Assembly: GCA_018970395.1 (NCBI GenBank)
Contig: JAGWWM010000001.1
Coordinates: 1 to 64,000 of the forward strand
Length of the DNA stretch: 64,000 bases
Direction: 5' to 3'
Source of the DNA: Bacteroidota bacterium
GTDB taxonomy: Bacteria > Bacteroidota > Bacteroidia > Chitinophagales > Chitinophagaceae
Shown here: one piece after another, positions 30,566 through 39,552 of the stretch
How the letters are laid out: each line of letters begins with the position of its first letter
Numbering within the stretch: position 1 is the stretch's first letter
Notes under the pieces: model-generated
What the model was told of the DNA's origin: nothing
Databases searched by the model: none
What the model saw: the letters and a program-made list of their open reading frames with translations, nothing else
Position numbers and translations under genes: made by a program

Positions 30566-32116
30566 GTGAACAAGGAACTGATCATTAATGCTGCTCCTAG
30601 CGGAGTTGAAATTGCATTATTAGAAAATAAACATTTGGTCGAGTTTCATCAGGAAAGTCATAACGCCAGTTTTACGGTGGGTGATCTTTATCTGGGGAAA
30701 GTCAAAAAGATAGTGCCCGGTATGAACGCCGCATTCGTGGATGTCGGCTTCGAGAAAGACGGCTTCCTGCACTACACCGATTTGAGTCCGTATATCCGAT
30801 CTCTGGTAAAATTTACACGGGAAAATATACAATACAATCAGGAGGGTATTCCTGATTTTTCCCAGTTCAAAAACGAACCCGAAATTGTAAAGACGGGAAA
30901 GATTGCGGAAGTCTTCAATGCCAAACCCTCTGTATTAGTTCAAATTTTAAAAGAGCCCATCGCAGCGAAAGGCCCCCGCCTGAGTTGTGAGATTTCTTTG
31001 CCCGGCCGCTTTGTAGTCGTAACTCCTTTCAATGATATAGTGGCCGTTTCCCGGAAAATTCATTCTTCCGATGAGCGAAAAAGATTGCACAAGATTGTGG
31101 AAGCCATCAAGCCAAAGAATCTGGGTGTGATTGTTCGTACAGCTGCTGAGGGAAAAAATACGGCTGAACTGCACGATGATATCAACCACCTGGTAGCGAC
31201 CTGGAAAGAGATTCAGAAGAATTTAAAAAATGCCAATCCTCCTGTTAAAATTCTAGGAGAAAAGGATAAAACCACCAGCATTCTCCGCGATCTGCTCAAT
31301 GCCGATTTCAACCGCATTGTTGTAAATGATAAAAATATTTATCAGGATGCACGAGCTTACATTCAGAAAGTGGCACCGGACAAAGCGGATATTGTAAGTT
31401 ATCATCAAAATGGATCTCCCATATTCGACATATTTGGCATTACTAAACAGGTTAAAGCTTCATTTGGCAAAACCGTTACACTTGCCAGTGGTGCCTATCT
31501 GGTGATTGAGCATACGGAAGCGTTGCATGTTATTGATGTCAACAGTGGTTACAAAAGCGTAAGCGCCAATCAGGAAGAAAATGCGTTACAGACCAATCTG
31601 GAAGCAGCGGCAGAAATTGCGCGTCAACTTCGACTACGAGACATCGGCGGCATTATTGTGGTTGACTTCATTGACATGAAACTGCCGGATAATAAACGCA
31701 AACTGGCGGAAGCGATGGAGCAGTTCATGAAAGCCGATCGCGCGAAACATTCCATCTTACCTATTTCCAAATTCGGACTGATGCAGATTACGCGTCAGCG
31801 CATGCGTCCGGAAGTAACCATTAATACCCAGGAAATTTGTCCGGGCTGCGGCGGCAGTGGAAAAGTTTCTTCCTCTCTTATACTGGAAGATGAGATAGAA
31901 AAGAACCTGAATTATCTGATCATGCAGAAGCATCGCGGACTCTCGCTGGTGGTACATCCCATCATGGAGGCTTATTTACGCAAGGGGCTCCCTTCTCGGA
32001 GGATGAAGTGGTCGTGGAAGTACAAGCAAAAAATAAACGTTAAAAGCGACAGTAACTATCAGCTCACCGAATACCGCTTCTTTGATGCCAATGAAGAGGA
32101 GATAAAAATGATGTAA
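30566..32116 (+). CDS. ribonuclease E/G family protein (RNase G)
   Basis: GTG start; S1-like GDLYLGKVKKIVPGMNAAFVDVGFEKDGFLHYTDL; ALHVIDVNSGYKS, GGIIVVDFIDM, CPGCGGSGK. Confidence 0.96.
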   Translation: MNKELIINAAPSGVEIALLENKHLVEFHQESHNASFTVGDLYLGKVKKIVPGMNAAFVDVGFEKDGFLHYTDLSPYIRSLVKFTRENIQYNQEGIPDFSQFKNEPEIVKTGKIAEVFNAKPSVLVQILKEPIAAKGPRLSCEISLPGRFVVVTPFNDIVAVSRKIHSSDERKRLHKIVEAIKPKNLGVIVRTAAEGKNTAELHDDINHLVATWKEIQKNLKNANPPVKILGEKDKTTSILRDLLNADFNRIVVNDKNIYQDARAYIQKVAPDKADIVSYHQNGSPIFDIFGITKQVKASFGKTVTLASGAYLVIEHTEALHVIDVNSGYKSVSANQEENALQTNLEAAAEIARQLRLRDIGGIIVVDFIDMKLPDNKRKLAEAMEQFMKADRAKHSILPISKFGLMQITRQRMRPEVTINTQEICPGCGGSGKVSSSLILEDEIEKNLNYLIMQKHRGLSLVVHPIMEAYLRKGLPSRRMKWSWKYKQKINVKSDSNYQLTEYRFFDANEEEIKMM

Positions 32117-32134
32117 TTAAAAGTGGAAAACGAT

Positions 32135-32527
32135 TTATTCGTTTCCAATGGCAACTGCGCTGATTTCAACATTCACATTTTTCGGCAATCCTTTTACGGC
32201 TACTGTTTCCCGTGCAGGAAATTCTCCGGTAAAATACTGACCGTAAATCTCATTCACTTTAGGAAACAGACTCATATCGCTTAAAAAAATGGAAGTTTTG
32301 ATGACTTCGCTAAAATCCATGCCCGCTGCATTCAAAACTGCTTTTAGATTTTTCATCACCTGATGAGCTTCCGCTTCAACATCACCCCCTACCAATTCCT
32401 GCGTTAATGGGTCAAGGGCAATTTGTCCGGAGACAAAGAGCATATTCCCTTTTTTTACTCCCTGACTGTAAGGGCCGATAGGTGCCGGTGCCGATTCGGT
32501 ATGTATGATTTTTTTATTGGTTGACAT
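32135..32527 (-). CDS. RidA family protein
   Basis: SAPAPIGPYSQGVKKGNMLFVSGQIALDP...EFPARETVAVKGLPKNVNVEISAVA. Confidence 0.95.
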   Translation of the reverse strand: MSTNKKIIHTESAPAPIGPYSQGVKKGNMLFVSGQIALDPLTQELVGGDVEAEAHQVMKNLKAVLNAAGMDFSEVIKTSIFLSDMSLFPKVNEIYGQYFTGEFPARETVAVKGLPKNVNVEISAVAIGNE

Positions 32528-32579
32528 GCTGAAATATTTCGTGGCACAAACTTAGCTGAATTCTTAATAAATTACACGC

Positions 32580-33275
32580 ATGGCATTGATTCTTTGTATA
32601 GAAACCAGTCAGCAGGAAGCTTCTGTTGCCCTTTCGGTAGCAGGTGTAACGGTCGCGCTTGAATGCTGTAAGACACAGAAGGAACACGCTGCTTTTCTGC
32701 ACCCCGCTATTCAGCGAGTAATGAAAAATCCAGGATTTAGGCTCGATGATTTGGATGCGATTGCGGTGAGTGAAGGGCCCGGTTCTTATACCGGATTAAG
32801 AGCGGGGATGGCCGCTGCCAAGGGACTTTCTTTTGCCTTGCATAAACCACTTATTTGTATTTCAACGCTGATGCTGATGGCGGCTGCAAGTCGGGAAGCA
32901 TTCAAAGCCGAATTCGTAGCATCCGATTATCTGCTTGTGCCCATGATAGATGCGCGCAGAAATGAAGTGTTTACGGCGGTATATGATGGAGCATTACAAA
33001 CGATTACTCCTCCCTTCGCCTGTATTTTGCACGAAAATGCTTTTATGAATTATGGCGATAAAAAACTGGTTTTTTCAGGAGGCGGGGCAGTCAAATGGAA
33101 GCCACAATGCAAGCAGACCGATTCTTATTTTCCGGCAGTTGATTTCAATGCTTCCTGCATGACAACCCTAGCAACGGAAAAATTTAATCGTTCTGAATTT
33201 ACCCCACTGGAAATAGCAGTTCCATTTTATTTGAAGGACTTTCAGGCAGTAGGTTCCCCGGCTCTAAAGCAATAA
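32580..33275 (+). CDS. tsaB: tRNA threonylcarbamoyladenosine biosynthesis protein TsaB
   Basis: LCIETSQQEASVALS, AIAVSEGPGSYTGLRAGMAAAKGLSFALHKPL. Confidence 0.93.
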   Translation: MALILCIETSQQEASVALSVAGVTVALECCKTQKEHAAFLHPAIQRVMKNPGFRLDDLDAIAVSEGPGSYTGLRAGMAAAKGLSFALHKPLICISTLMLMAAASREAFKAEFVASDYLLVPMIDARRNEVFTAVYDGALQTITPPFACILHENAFMNYGDKKLVFSGGGAVKWKPQCKQTDSYFPAVDFNASCMTTLATEKFNRSEFTPLEIAVPFYLKDFQAVGSPALKQ

Positions 33276-33333
33276 CTTACAACATCCAACCTACAACTTC
33301 TTTCCTGTACTTTTTTTATCTTGCATCTCATTT

Positions 33334-33672
33334 ATGGCTTCAGCATTTCCTCATAAAGATGATCATGCTTCAGGGTCATTGTCTTTACCCGATGCTCATT
33401 TGGTTCGAAAATCGCACTTGATTTTTCGCGCACTTAATCATCCCTTGCGACAGAAAATGCTGGCACTATTACTGGAAACTCCGGAGTTGACGGTTACAAC
33501 TGTATTTGAAAAATTGTTTTTAGAACAGTCGGTCGCATCACAGCATTTGGCTATTCTGCGAAGGACAGGATTTGTGAAAACCAAAAAGAAAGGGAAGTTT
33601 GTCTGGTATATGATTAATGCAGATCGTCTGCAGGAGATTCATGAAGTGGTTCGTATTTTAATGAAGCCTTGA
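33334..33672 (+). CDS. ArsR-like winged-helix regulator
   Basis: IFRALNHPLRQKMLALLLETPELTVTTVFEKLFLEQSVASQHLAILRRTGFVKTKKKGKFVWYMIN. Confidence 0.87.
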   Translation: MASAFPHKDDHASGSLSLPDAHLVRKSHLIFRALNHPLRQKMLALLLETPELTVTTVFEKLFLEQSVASQHLAILRRTGFVKTKKKGKFVWYMINADRLQEIHEVVRILMKP

Positions 33673-34572
33673 TTAAGGAGAAGGCAACTCCTGATCCGCC
33701 CATCTTTCCGCATAATGTGCCTGCCATTGATGTTTCCATCTTTTATGTGTCCATAAATAATTATCCGGTCTTGCTATGACAGACGATTCAATTTTTTTTG
33801 CCAGCAAATAGGTTAAGGCAGGTTCGGAATACTGCGTTGGTTCTGTTGTAATTGCTTCAAAAACTACCTCATAATAACCTCTTCTGACTTTATAAAAATC
33901 GGCATAGATAACGATGGTATTTCTTTGAATGGCACCTTTCGCCGGACCTTGCACAAAAGGGGCAGGACGAGAGAAAAAATGCAACCACCAGCCCATGGAG
34001 GCGTTGCTTGGATTTTGATCTGCTACCAGGATAAGCGCGTATTGATTTTTTAAATGTTCATGAACATGATGCTTAAAATCGGAAGTTGGAATCAGAATAG
34101 TGCCAAAACGTTTTCTGAGCTTCAAAAAAAGCCGATTCATGGTTTTACTTGTTAAGGGTTTATATACCCCTAAGAAGGGAATTTCACAACCGGATGACAC
34201 TGCCAGATTTGCCAGTTCCCAATTAAAAAAATGCCCGGTAATCACCTGAATACTTTGTTCTTTTCCTTTCCATTGATTCAACACTTCAATATTTCCTTTA
34301 AACCTTTTCTGCACTTCTGTTTTACTCCAGGAAAGCATTTTAACGATTTCAATAAATGTGTCTGAAAAATTGTGGTAAAACCGATTGATAATTTTGTCGC
34401 GTTCTTTTTCAGAAAGATGCGGGAAGGCAATAGCAATGTTGGTGCGTACAACGGATTTACGGTATCTGACTACATAATTGAGGATGAGATAAACAATATC
34501 GGCAATGACATATAGCAGTCTGAGCGGCAGCAGCGAAATCAATTTCAACAAACCATAAATCAAATAATACAT
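33673..34572 (-). CDS. lipid A biosynthesis lysophospholipid acyltransferase family (LpxL/HtrB-like)
   Basis: VVRTNIAIAFPHLSEKERDKI, VITGHFFNWELANLA, LVADQNPSNASMGWWLHFFSRPAPFVQGPAKGA. Confidence 0.9.
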   Translation of the reverse strand: MYYLIYGLLKLISLLPLRLLYVIADIVYLILNYVVRYRKSVVRTNIAIAFPHLSEKERDKIINRFYHNFSDTFIEIVKMLSWSKTEVQKRFKGNIEVLNQWKGKEQSIQVITGHFFNWELANLAVSSGCEIPFLGVYKPLTSKTMNRLFLKLRKRFGTILIPTSDFKHHVHEHLKNQYALILVADQNPSNASMGWWLHFFSRPAPFVQGPAKGAIQRNTIVIYADFYKVRRGYYEVVFEAITTEPTQYSEPALTYLLAKKIESSVIARPDNYLWTHKRWKHQWQAHYAERWADQELPSP

Positions 34573-34634
34573 GCCGCGAAGTTAACATGAACGTTGCGAT
34601 TATTACTACATCCGACCTTTAGGGCGGAGAGGGC

Positions 34635-35465
34635 TTATGCAAGCCGACAACCCTCCGGCATAATGATAATCTTCCGTTCCTTATACAGCCTGCCAATCGC
34701 TTGCTTGAATGCTTTTTTACTCATGCCGAATTTTTCATAGAGAATCGCCGGATCTGTTTTGTCGTGGTAGGGGAGAAATCCTCCTGCCTTGTGCAATTGT
34801 TCAAGAATTTTCTCTGCTTCAGCATCGGTACGAATGAAGCCCGGTTTGCCCAGACGAATGTCAATAGTTTGGTCAGGGCGGATTTTTGAAATATATCCCT
34901 CCCGCACATCACCCGGTTGCAGGGTTTGATAGACTTCATTGTGATGCAATACCCCGGTATGGCGATGGTTGATAATCATTACATATCCGATATCCGTTTC
35001 CCGGTAAACCGTAAGATGAACGATTTCTTTTTCCTTCACGGTCAAAGGGTCATTCTGCAGGTCGGCATCAAAATACTGTGTACCCATCAGGCGTCCGCTT
35101 TTGGGGTCGGTGGTAATCTGAATCAGGTAAGAGCCTCCTTTTCGGAAAGCTGTTTTCATCGCGGCTTTGGGAACAAAAAGATCTTTCGGCAAACCCCAGT
35201 CCATAAAGGCACCGTACGGACTTGTATCTACTACCTGCAGTAATACGATTTCCCCTTTTTCCCCTTTGGGATGAAGGGTAGTGGCAATGGGTCGGTCTTC
35301 GGAATCGTGGTACACAAAAACTTGTACCACATCACCAAGTTGTAGATCCGGAGAGGCATATCGGGAGGGGAGCAATATTCCTTCTGCTCCATCATCCAGA
35401 TACAGGCCTGCTTCTTTTTTTCGAAGCACTTTTAATTCATGGTATTCTCCTGCTTGTAGTGGCAT
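34635..35465 (-). CDS. S1-like RNA-binding protein (CvfB-like)
   Basis: Tandem S1-like segments and C-terminal winged-helix-like FGMSKKAFKQAIGRLYKERKIIIMPEGCRLA. Confidence 0.85.
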   Translation of the reverse strand: MPLQAGEYHELKVLRKKEAGLYLDDGAEGILLPSRYASPDLQLGDVVQVFVYHDSEDRPIATTLHPKGEKGEIVLLQVVDTSPYGAFMDWGLPKDLFVPKAAMKTAFRKGGSYLIQITTDPKSGRLMGTQYFDADLQNDPLTVKEKEIVHLTVYRETDIGYVMIINHRHTGVLHHNEVYQTLQPGDVREGYISKIRPDQTIDIRLGKPGFIRTDAEAEKILEQLHKAGGFLPYHDKTDPAILYEKFGMSKKAFKQAIGRLYKERKIIIMPEGCRLA

Positions 35466-35707
35466 CACTTTATTTTACTAATCATCAAAGTTAGACTTAA
35501 TAATAAAGTATAGTGAGATTTTTAAACACAGAGGCTCGGAGGCACGGAGACACAAATAGCGAAAAACGAACAATGAATAACGAACAACGAATAAAATTTT
35601 CATTGTATCTTTACATTCTTGTGAAATACAGGTTGTTTTATTTGATACAAGAAGTTGCCGAACCGGAAACAACAGATGCAAAAGAGACGTGATAATAAAA
35701 GCATATT

Positions 35708-35745
35708 AAAGTAGGTATGGTGTAGCACCGCACCTGCTTTTTTTT
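35708..35745 (+). terminator. Rho-independent terminator-like hairpin in the leader of the polysaccharide locus
   Basis: AAAGTAGGT A TGGTG-TAG-CACCG C ACCTGCTTT followed by TTTTTG, about 72 bp upstream of the UpxY-like start. Confidence 0.75.
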
Positions 35746-35816
35746 GTTTTAATGTAGCTGCTTCAGTTTTAAATGTGACTGACGACGCGAAGCTTTTGTC
35801 TAAAATTTGATACACT

Positions 35817-36320
35817 ATGAATTGGCATGCCATTTACACTAACCCCAGAAGCGAGAAAAAAGTTGCGGCACGTTTGGTAGAAAAAGGGGTGGAAGTCTAT
35901 TGTCCGCTCAATAAAGTCCGCCGTAAATGGTCGGATCGGTATAAAGTGGTGGAAGAGCCCCTTTTTAAATCCTATGTTTTTGTGCGCATAATACCGGAGG
36001 ATCAGTTGAAGGTTCGGATGGTGGAAGGAGTTGTGAATTTTGTCTATACTATGGGAAAGCCGGCCGTTATTCGGGAAAAGGAAATAGACTTGATCCGGAA
36101 ATTTCTCAAAGAATATGAAGAAGTACAGGCAGCTCCAGTATCTTTAAGTAAGGGAACTAAGGTAAGAATTACTTCGGGGGTTTTGATGGATCGAGAGGGG
36201 ATTATTATCGACATTCAAAAAAAGACGGCTTCCGTTTTGCTGGAAACTTTGGGATTTGAATTGACTGCACGATTTGATACTTCCAGTCTCGAGCCCTTGC
36301 CGGAAGGAAGATTACCTTAA
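35817..36320 (+). CDS. UpxY/NusG-like transcription antiterminator
   Basis: NGN domain NWHAIYTNPRSEKKVAARLVEKGVEVYCPLNKVRRKWSDRYKVVEEPLFKSYVFVRI plus KOW-like SGVLMDREGIIIDIQKK. Confidence 0.9.
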   Translation: MNWHAIYTNPRSEKKVAARLVEKGVEVYCPLNKVRRKWSDRYKVVEEPLFKSYVFVRIIPEDQLKVRMVEGVVNFVYTMGKPAVIREKEIDLIRKFLKEYEEVQAAPVSLSKGTKVRITSGVLMDREGIIIDIQKKTASVLLETLGFELTARFDTSSLEPLPEGRLP

Positions 36321-36333
36321 AAATATTTTATAT

Positions 36334-37140
36334 ATGCGTTTTACTTGCCTGATAATTTCTTTGATTCTATTGCTTGGTGCTTGCGTGAGTCCAACAAAGC
36401 TCAGGAAAGAAATTGTCTTCTTTAATGAGGGACTTGACAGCGCGGCAATTCAGTCTTTGAATATTACAGAGCCTGCCATTCAGAAAGGAGATCTGTTGCA
36501 GATTATCATTTCCACACGCAGCAGCGCTACCAATCTTTTATTCAGTCAAAACCTCATTCAGCCGAATGTGGGCGGCAATGCCGGCGGAAATGCTTCCGCT
36601 GTGGCAGATATGGCAAATCAGTATCTGGTGGATATTGCCAGCGGAGACATTAAAATTCCGCTGATCGGTACGCTTCATGCGGAAGGATTAACCAAATCGC
36701 AGTTGGAAAAAGAAGTATTGAACCGTGCAATGAAATATGTGAATGAGGAGCCGGTTGTAAATATTCGTTATCTCAATTTCCGCATTACCTTTTTGGGAAG
36801 CGTGGGCGCACAGGGTACCAAGCAGTTTCAATCGGAGCGGGTAAGTTTCTTGCAGGCATTAGGAGAAGCAGGAGGGATTACTCCAGGAGGTGATTTAAAA
36901 AATATTTTATTGTTTCGAGAGCAGAATGGAAAAAGAACCGTTCACAAAATTGATTTGACAAACGGAGATTTCCTGAACAGTCCGGAAAATTTCCTCCGGC
37001 AAAATGATATCTTGTATGTATCTCCCACTACCCGACAGTTGGTTGCAACGGATATGAGCTTCCAGCGCAATTTTCAATTTATCAATTTAGGGGTAACTGT
37101 ATTGAACCTGATCTTTATTCTTACCAATATATTCCGCTGA
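36334..37140 (+). CDS. polysaccharide export lipoprotein (Wza-like)
   Basis: Lipobox LLLGAC; poly_export/SLBB-like segments. Start set at MRFTCL. Confidence 0.93.
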   Translation: MRFTCLIISLILLLGACVSPTKLRKEIVFFNEGLDSAAIQSLNITEPAIQKGDLLQIIISTRSSATNLLFSQNLIQPNVGGNAGGNASAVADMANQYLVDIASGDIKIPLIGTLHAEGLTKSQLEKEVLNRAMKYVNEEPVVNIRYLNFRITFLGSVGAQGTKQFQSERVSFLQALGEAGGITPGGDLKNILLFREQNGKRTVHKIDLTNGDFLNSPENFLRQNDILYVSPTTRQLVATDMSFQRNFQFINLGVTVLNLIFILTNIFR

Positions 37141-37152
37141 TAAAAATTCATC

Positions 37153-39546
37153 ATGTCAAATGAGTTAGCACAATCCACAGAAACTACAAAGGATACCCGG
37201 TTTCTTACTTTCAAGGAGATTCTTTTTAAGTATATCTCCAATCTTCCCTTGTTTTTCTTTTCACTGGGAGTGGCTTTGATTCTTGCCTGGGGTTATTTGC
37301 GCTGGGCTACGCCCGTCTATAGTGTTTCCTCTACCATGGTGATAAAGCAGTCAACTCCCTCCACGATTAAAAGCGGAGAGAAATTCAGTAATATTTTTGA
37401 GCCGCTGGATAAAATCAATCTCCAGGATGAAATTGAACTGATTAAGTCAAAGGAATTTTTGATTAAGACGGTCGAGAATCTCGATTTGAATAATAATTAC
37501 ATCGAACATGGCAAGGTGAGGAGTTCCGAAGTGTACAAGCAGCTGCCTTTTTCCATCAAGCCGCTTCGCATTGCCGACAGCAATGCCACCTATCAGATGG
37601 ATCTAAAATTTCTGGGATCCGGTCGCTTGCTGCTCGGAAAGGAAGCGAGTCCAAGAAGCATCAAACAGCCCATTGAAATCTCAGGTTCTTCATTCAGTGT
37701 AGTTACTGATCCTCAAACTGAATACGATCTGGCAGGCAGACAATTTACCTATCAATGGATTCCTTCTGTTCAGATGGCCGGACAAATCGGTGGGGGATTG
37801 TCAGTGACACAGGTGACCAGAAATTCCAATGTGCTTACATTCAGTTACCAAACCCTGAATGTGGACAAGGGTAAAGATATTCTCAATCAGATCATGCGCG
37901 ATTATGACGCCTATAGCGTCATGGAAAAAGGCAGGATATCCAGTAATTCTTTACAATTCATCAACGACCGTCTGTATATGATCGAAGATGAGCTGGCGGA
38001 CGTAGAAGGCGGCTTGCAAAAATTCAGGGAAAATAATCAGTTGATAGATCTGGAAAAACAATCCGACTATTATTTTGAAAAGATGAATGTTACCGATGAA
38101 GAGCTCAATCGTCAGGAAATACAAATCAAAATTCTCGCTTTGCTGGATGATTATATCCGCGACAAAAAAAACGCTTTCAATTTAACTCCCACTAATCTAG
38201 GTATTACAGACCCCACCCTGAATTTTTTAATAACTGAATATAATCGTTTGATCATCAAAAGAGAAAGCGATTTGAGAACTAGTCGAGCTGATAATCCATT
38301 AGTGCAGGAGATAGAACAGGAGATAGAAAAGACAAGAGCATCCATCATCGAAACTTTGCGCAATATCCGCTCGGCGTATAAACTTTCTCAAAATGAACTC
38401 GAGCGACGCAGAGGAATGATGAAATCGGAAATCTTTAATCTCCCCGAAAAGGAATTGCAGATCCGTGAAATCAAAAGGCAACAACTCATTAAAAACGAAC
38501 TCTATAATTTCTTGTTGCAAAAAAGGGAAGAAACGGGAATACAGTTGGCCTCTATTGTATCCAGCTCTAAAATATTGACGGAAGCCGAAGGGGGCGCCAT
38601 GATTTTGCCACAGTCAAATAATGCCTATACGATGGCAATCTTTTTTGGCTTGCTCATTCCGGTCATCATCATCTTCATTCGCGATATGATGAATGATAAA
38701 GTGACGGTAAGAGCAGATATCAGCAAGGAAACCAAATTGCCGGTGCTTGGAGAAGTGGGGCATAATGATAAGCCCCAGACACTGGTGGTGGTGAAAAACA
38801 GCCGTACTATTCTTGCTGAACAGTTTCGGATTGTTCGCTCCGGCCTGTCTGGTTTTCTGAAAAAAGATTCTTCTACCATCATCCTGATTACTTCTTCTTT
38901 CAGTGGAGAGGGGAAATCATTTGTAGCCACCAATCTCGCCTCCTCCATTGCCATTACCGGTAAAAAAACAGTCATTGTTGAATTTGATCTTCGCAAACCC
39001 AGGGTATTGTCAGGATTGAATATGCCGAAATCGCTTGGTCTTACTCACTATATGATTGGTAAAGCTTCTTTTGATGAATTACCGGTTGCCGTACCGGATA
39101 CCGATAATTTATTTGTCATCGGTTGCGGTCCAACGCCCCCCAATCCTTCCGAACTGTTACTTGAAAAAAGAATGGAGGATTTCTTCCGTGAGTTGCGCAG
39201 TCACTTTGATGTGATTGTACTGGATACAGCTCCGGTTGGTTTGGTGAGCGATTCCTTTTCTCTTGCCGGATATGCCGATGCTACTTTGTTTGTTGTTCGT
39301 CAACGCTATACTTATAAAAAACAAATTCGTTTACTGGATGAATTGTATCGTCAGGATAAATTTCCAAGTCCTGCCATAATGGTCAACGATATCAACGTGG
39401 AAGGATACAATAGTTACTATGGCTATGGCGGCTACGGTTATGGTTATGGCTACGGCTACGGATATGGTTACGGGTATTATGATACTAAATCGGATGGAAC
39501 TAAGTGGTACGACAATTATTTTTTTAGAATGATTGGTCTTCGCTGA
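37153..39546 (+). CDS. polysaccharide biosynthesis tyrosine autokinase (BY-kinase, Wzc-like)
   Basis: Wzz N-terminus; Walker region ILITSSFSGEGKSFVATNLASSIAITGKKTVIVEFDLRKP; DVIVLDTAPVG; Tyr/Gly-rich C-terminus. Confidence 0.95.
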   Translation: MSNELAQSTETTKDTRFLTFKEILFKYISNLPLFFFSLGVALILAWGYLRWATPVYSVSSTMVIKQSTPSTIKSGEKFSNIFEPLDKINLQDEIELIKSKEFLIKTVENLDLNNNYIEHGKVRSSEVYKQLPFSIKPLRIADSNATYQMDLKFLGSGRLLLGKEASPRSIKQPIEISGSSFSVVTDPQTEYDLAGRQFTYQWIPSVQMAGQIGGGLSVTQVTRNSNVLTFSYQTLNVDKGKDILNQIMRDYDAYSVMEKGRISSNSLQFINDRLYMIEDELADVEGGLQKFRENNQLIDLEKQSDYYFEKMNVTDEELNRQEIQIKILALLDDYIRDKKNAFNLTPTNLGITDPTLNFLITEYNRLIIKRESDLRTSRADNPLVQEIEQEIEKTRASIIETLRNIRSAYKLSQNELERRRGMMKSEIFNLPEKELQIREIKRQQLIKNELYNFLLQKREETGIQLASIVSSSKILTEAEGGAMILPQSNNAYTMAIFFGLLIPVIIIFIRDMMNDKVTVRADISKETKLPVLGEVGHNDKPQTLVVVKNSRTILAEQFRIVRSGLSGFLKKDSSTIILITSSFSGEGKSFVATNLASSIAITGKKTVIVEFDLRKPRVLSGLNMPKSLGLTHYMIGKASFDELPVAVPDTDNLFVIGCGPTPPNPSELLLEKRMEDFFRELRSHFDVIVLDTAPVGLVSDSFSLAGYADATLFVVRQRYTYKKQIRLLDELYRQDKFPSPAIMVNDINVEGYNSYYGYGGYGYGYGYGYGYGYGYYDTKSDGTKWYDNYFFRMIGLR

Positions 39547-39552
39547 TAATTC

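Noticed and set aside
39409-39480. Tandem repeat as a possible CRISPR or minisatellite array
   Set aside because: It is in-frame Tyr-Gly coding sequence at the end of the BY-kinase gene.
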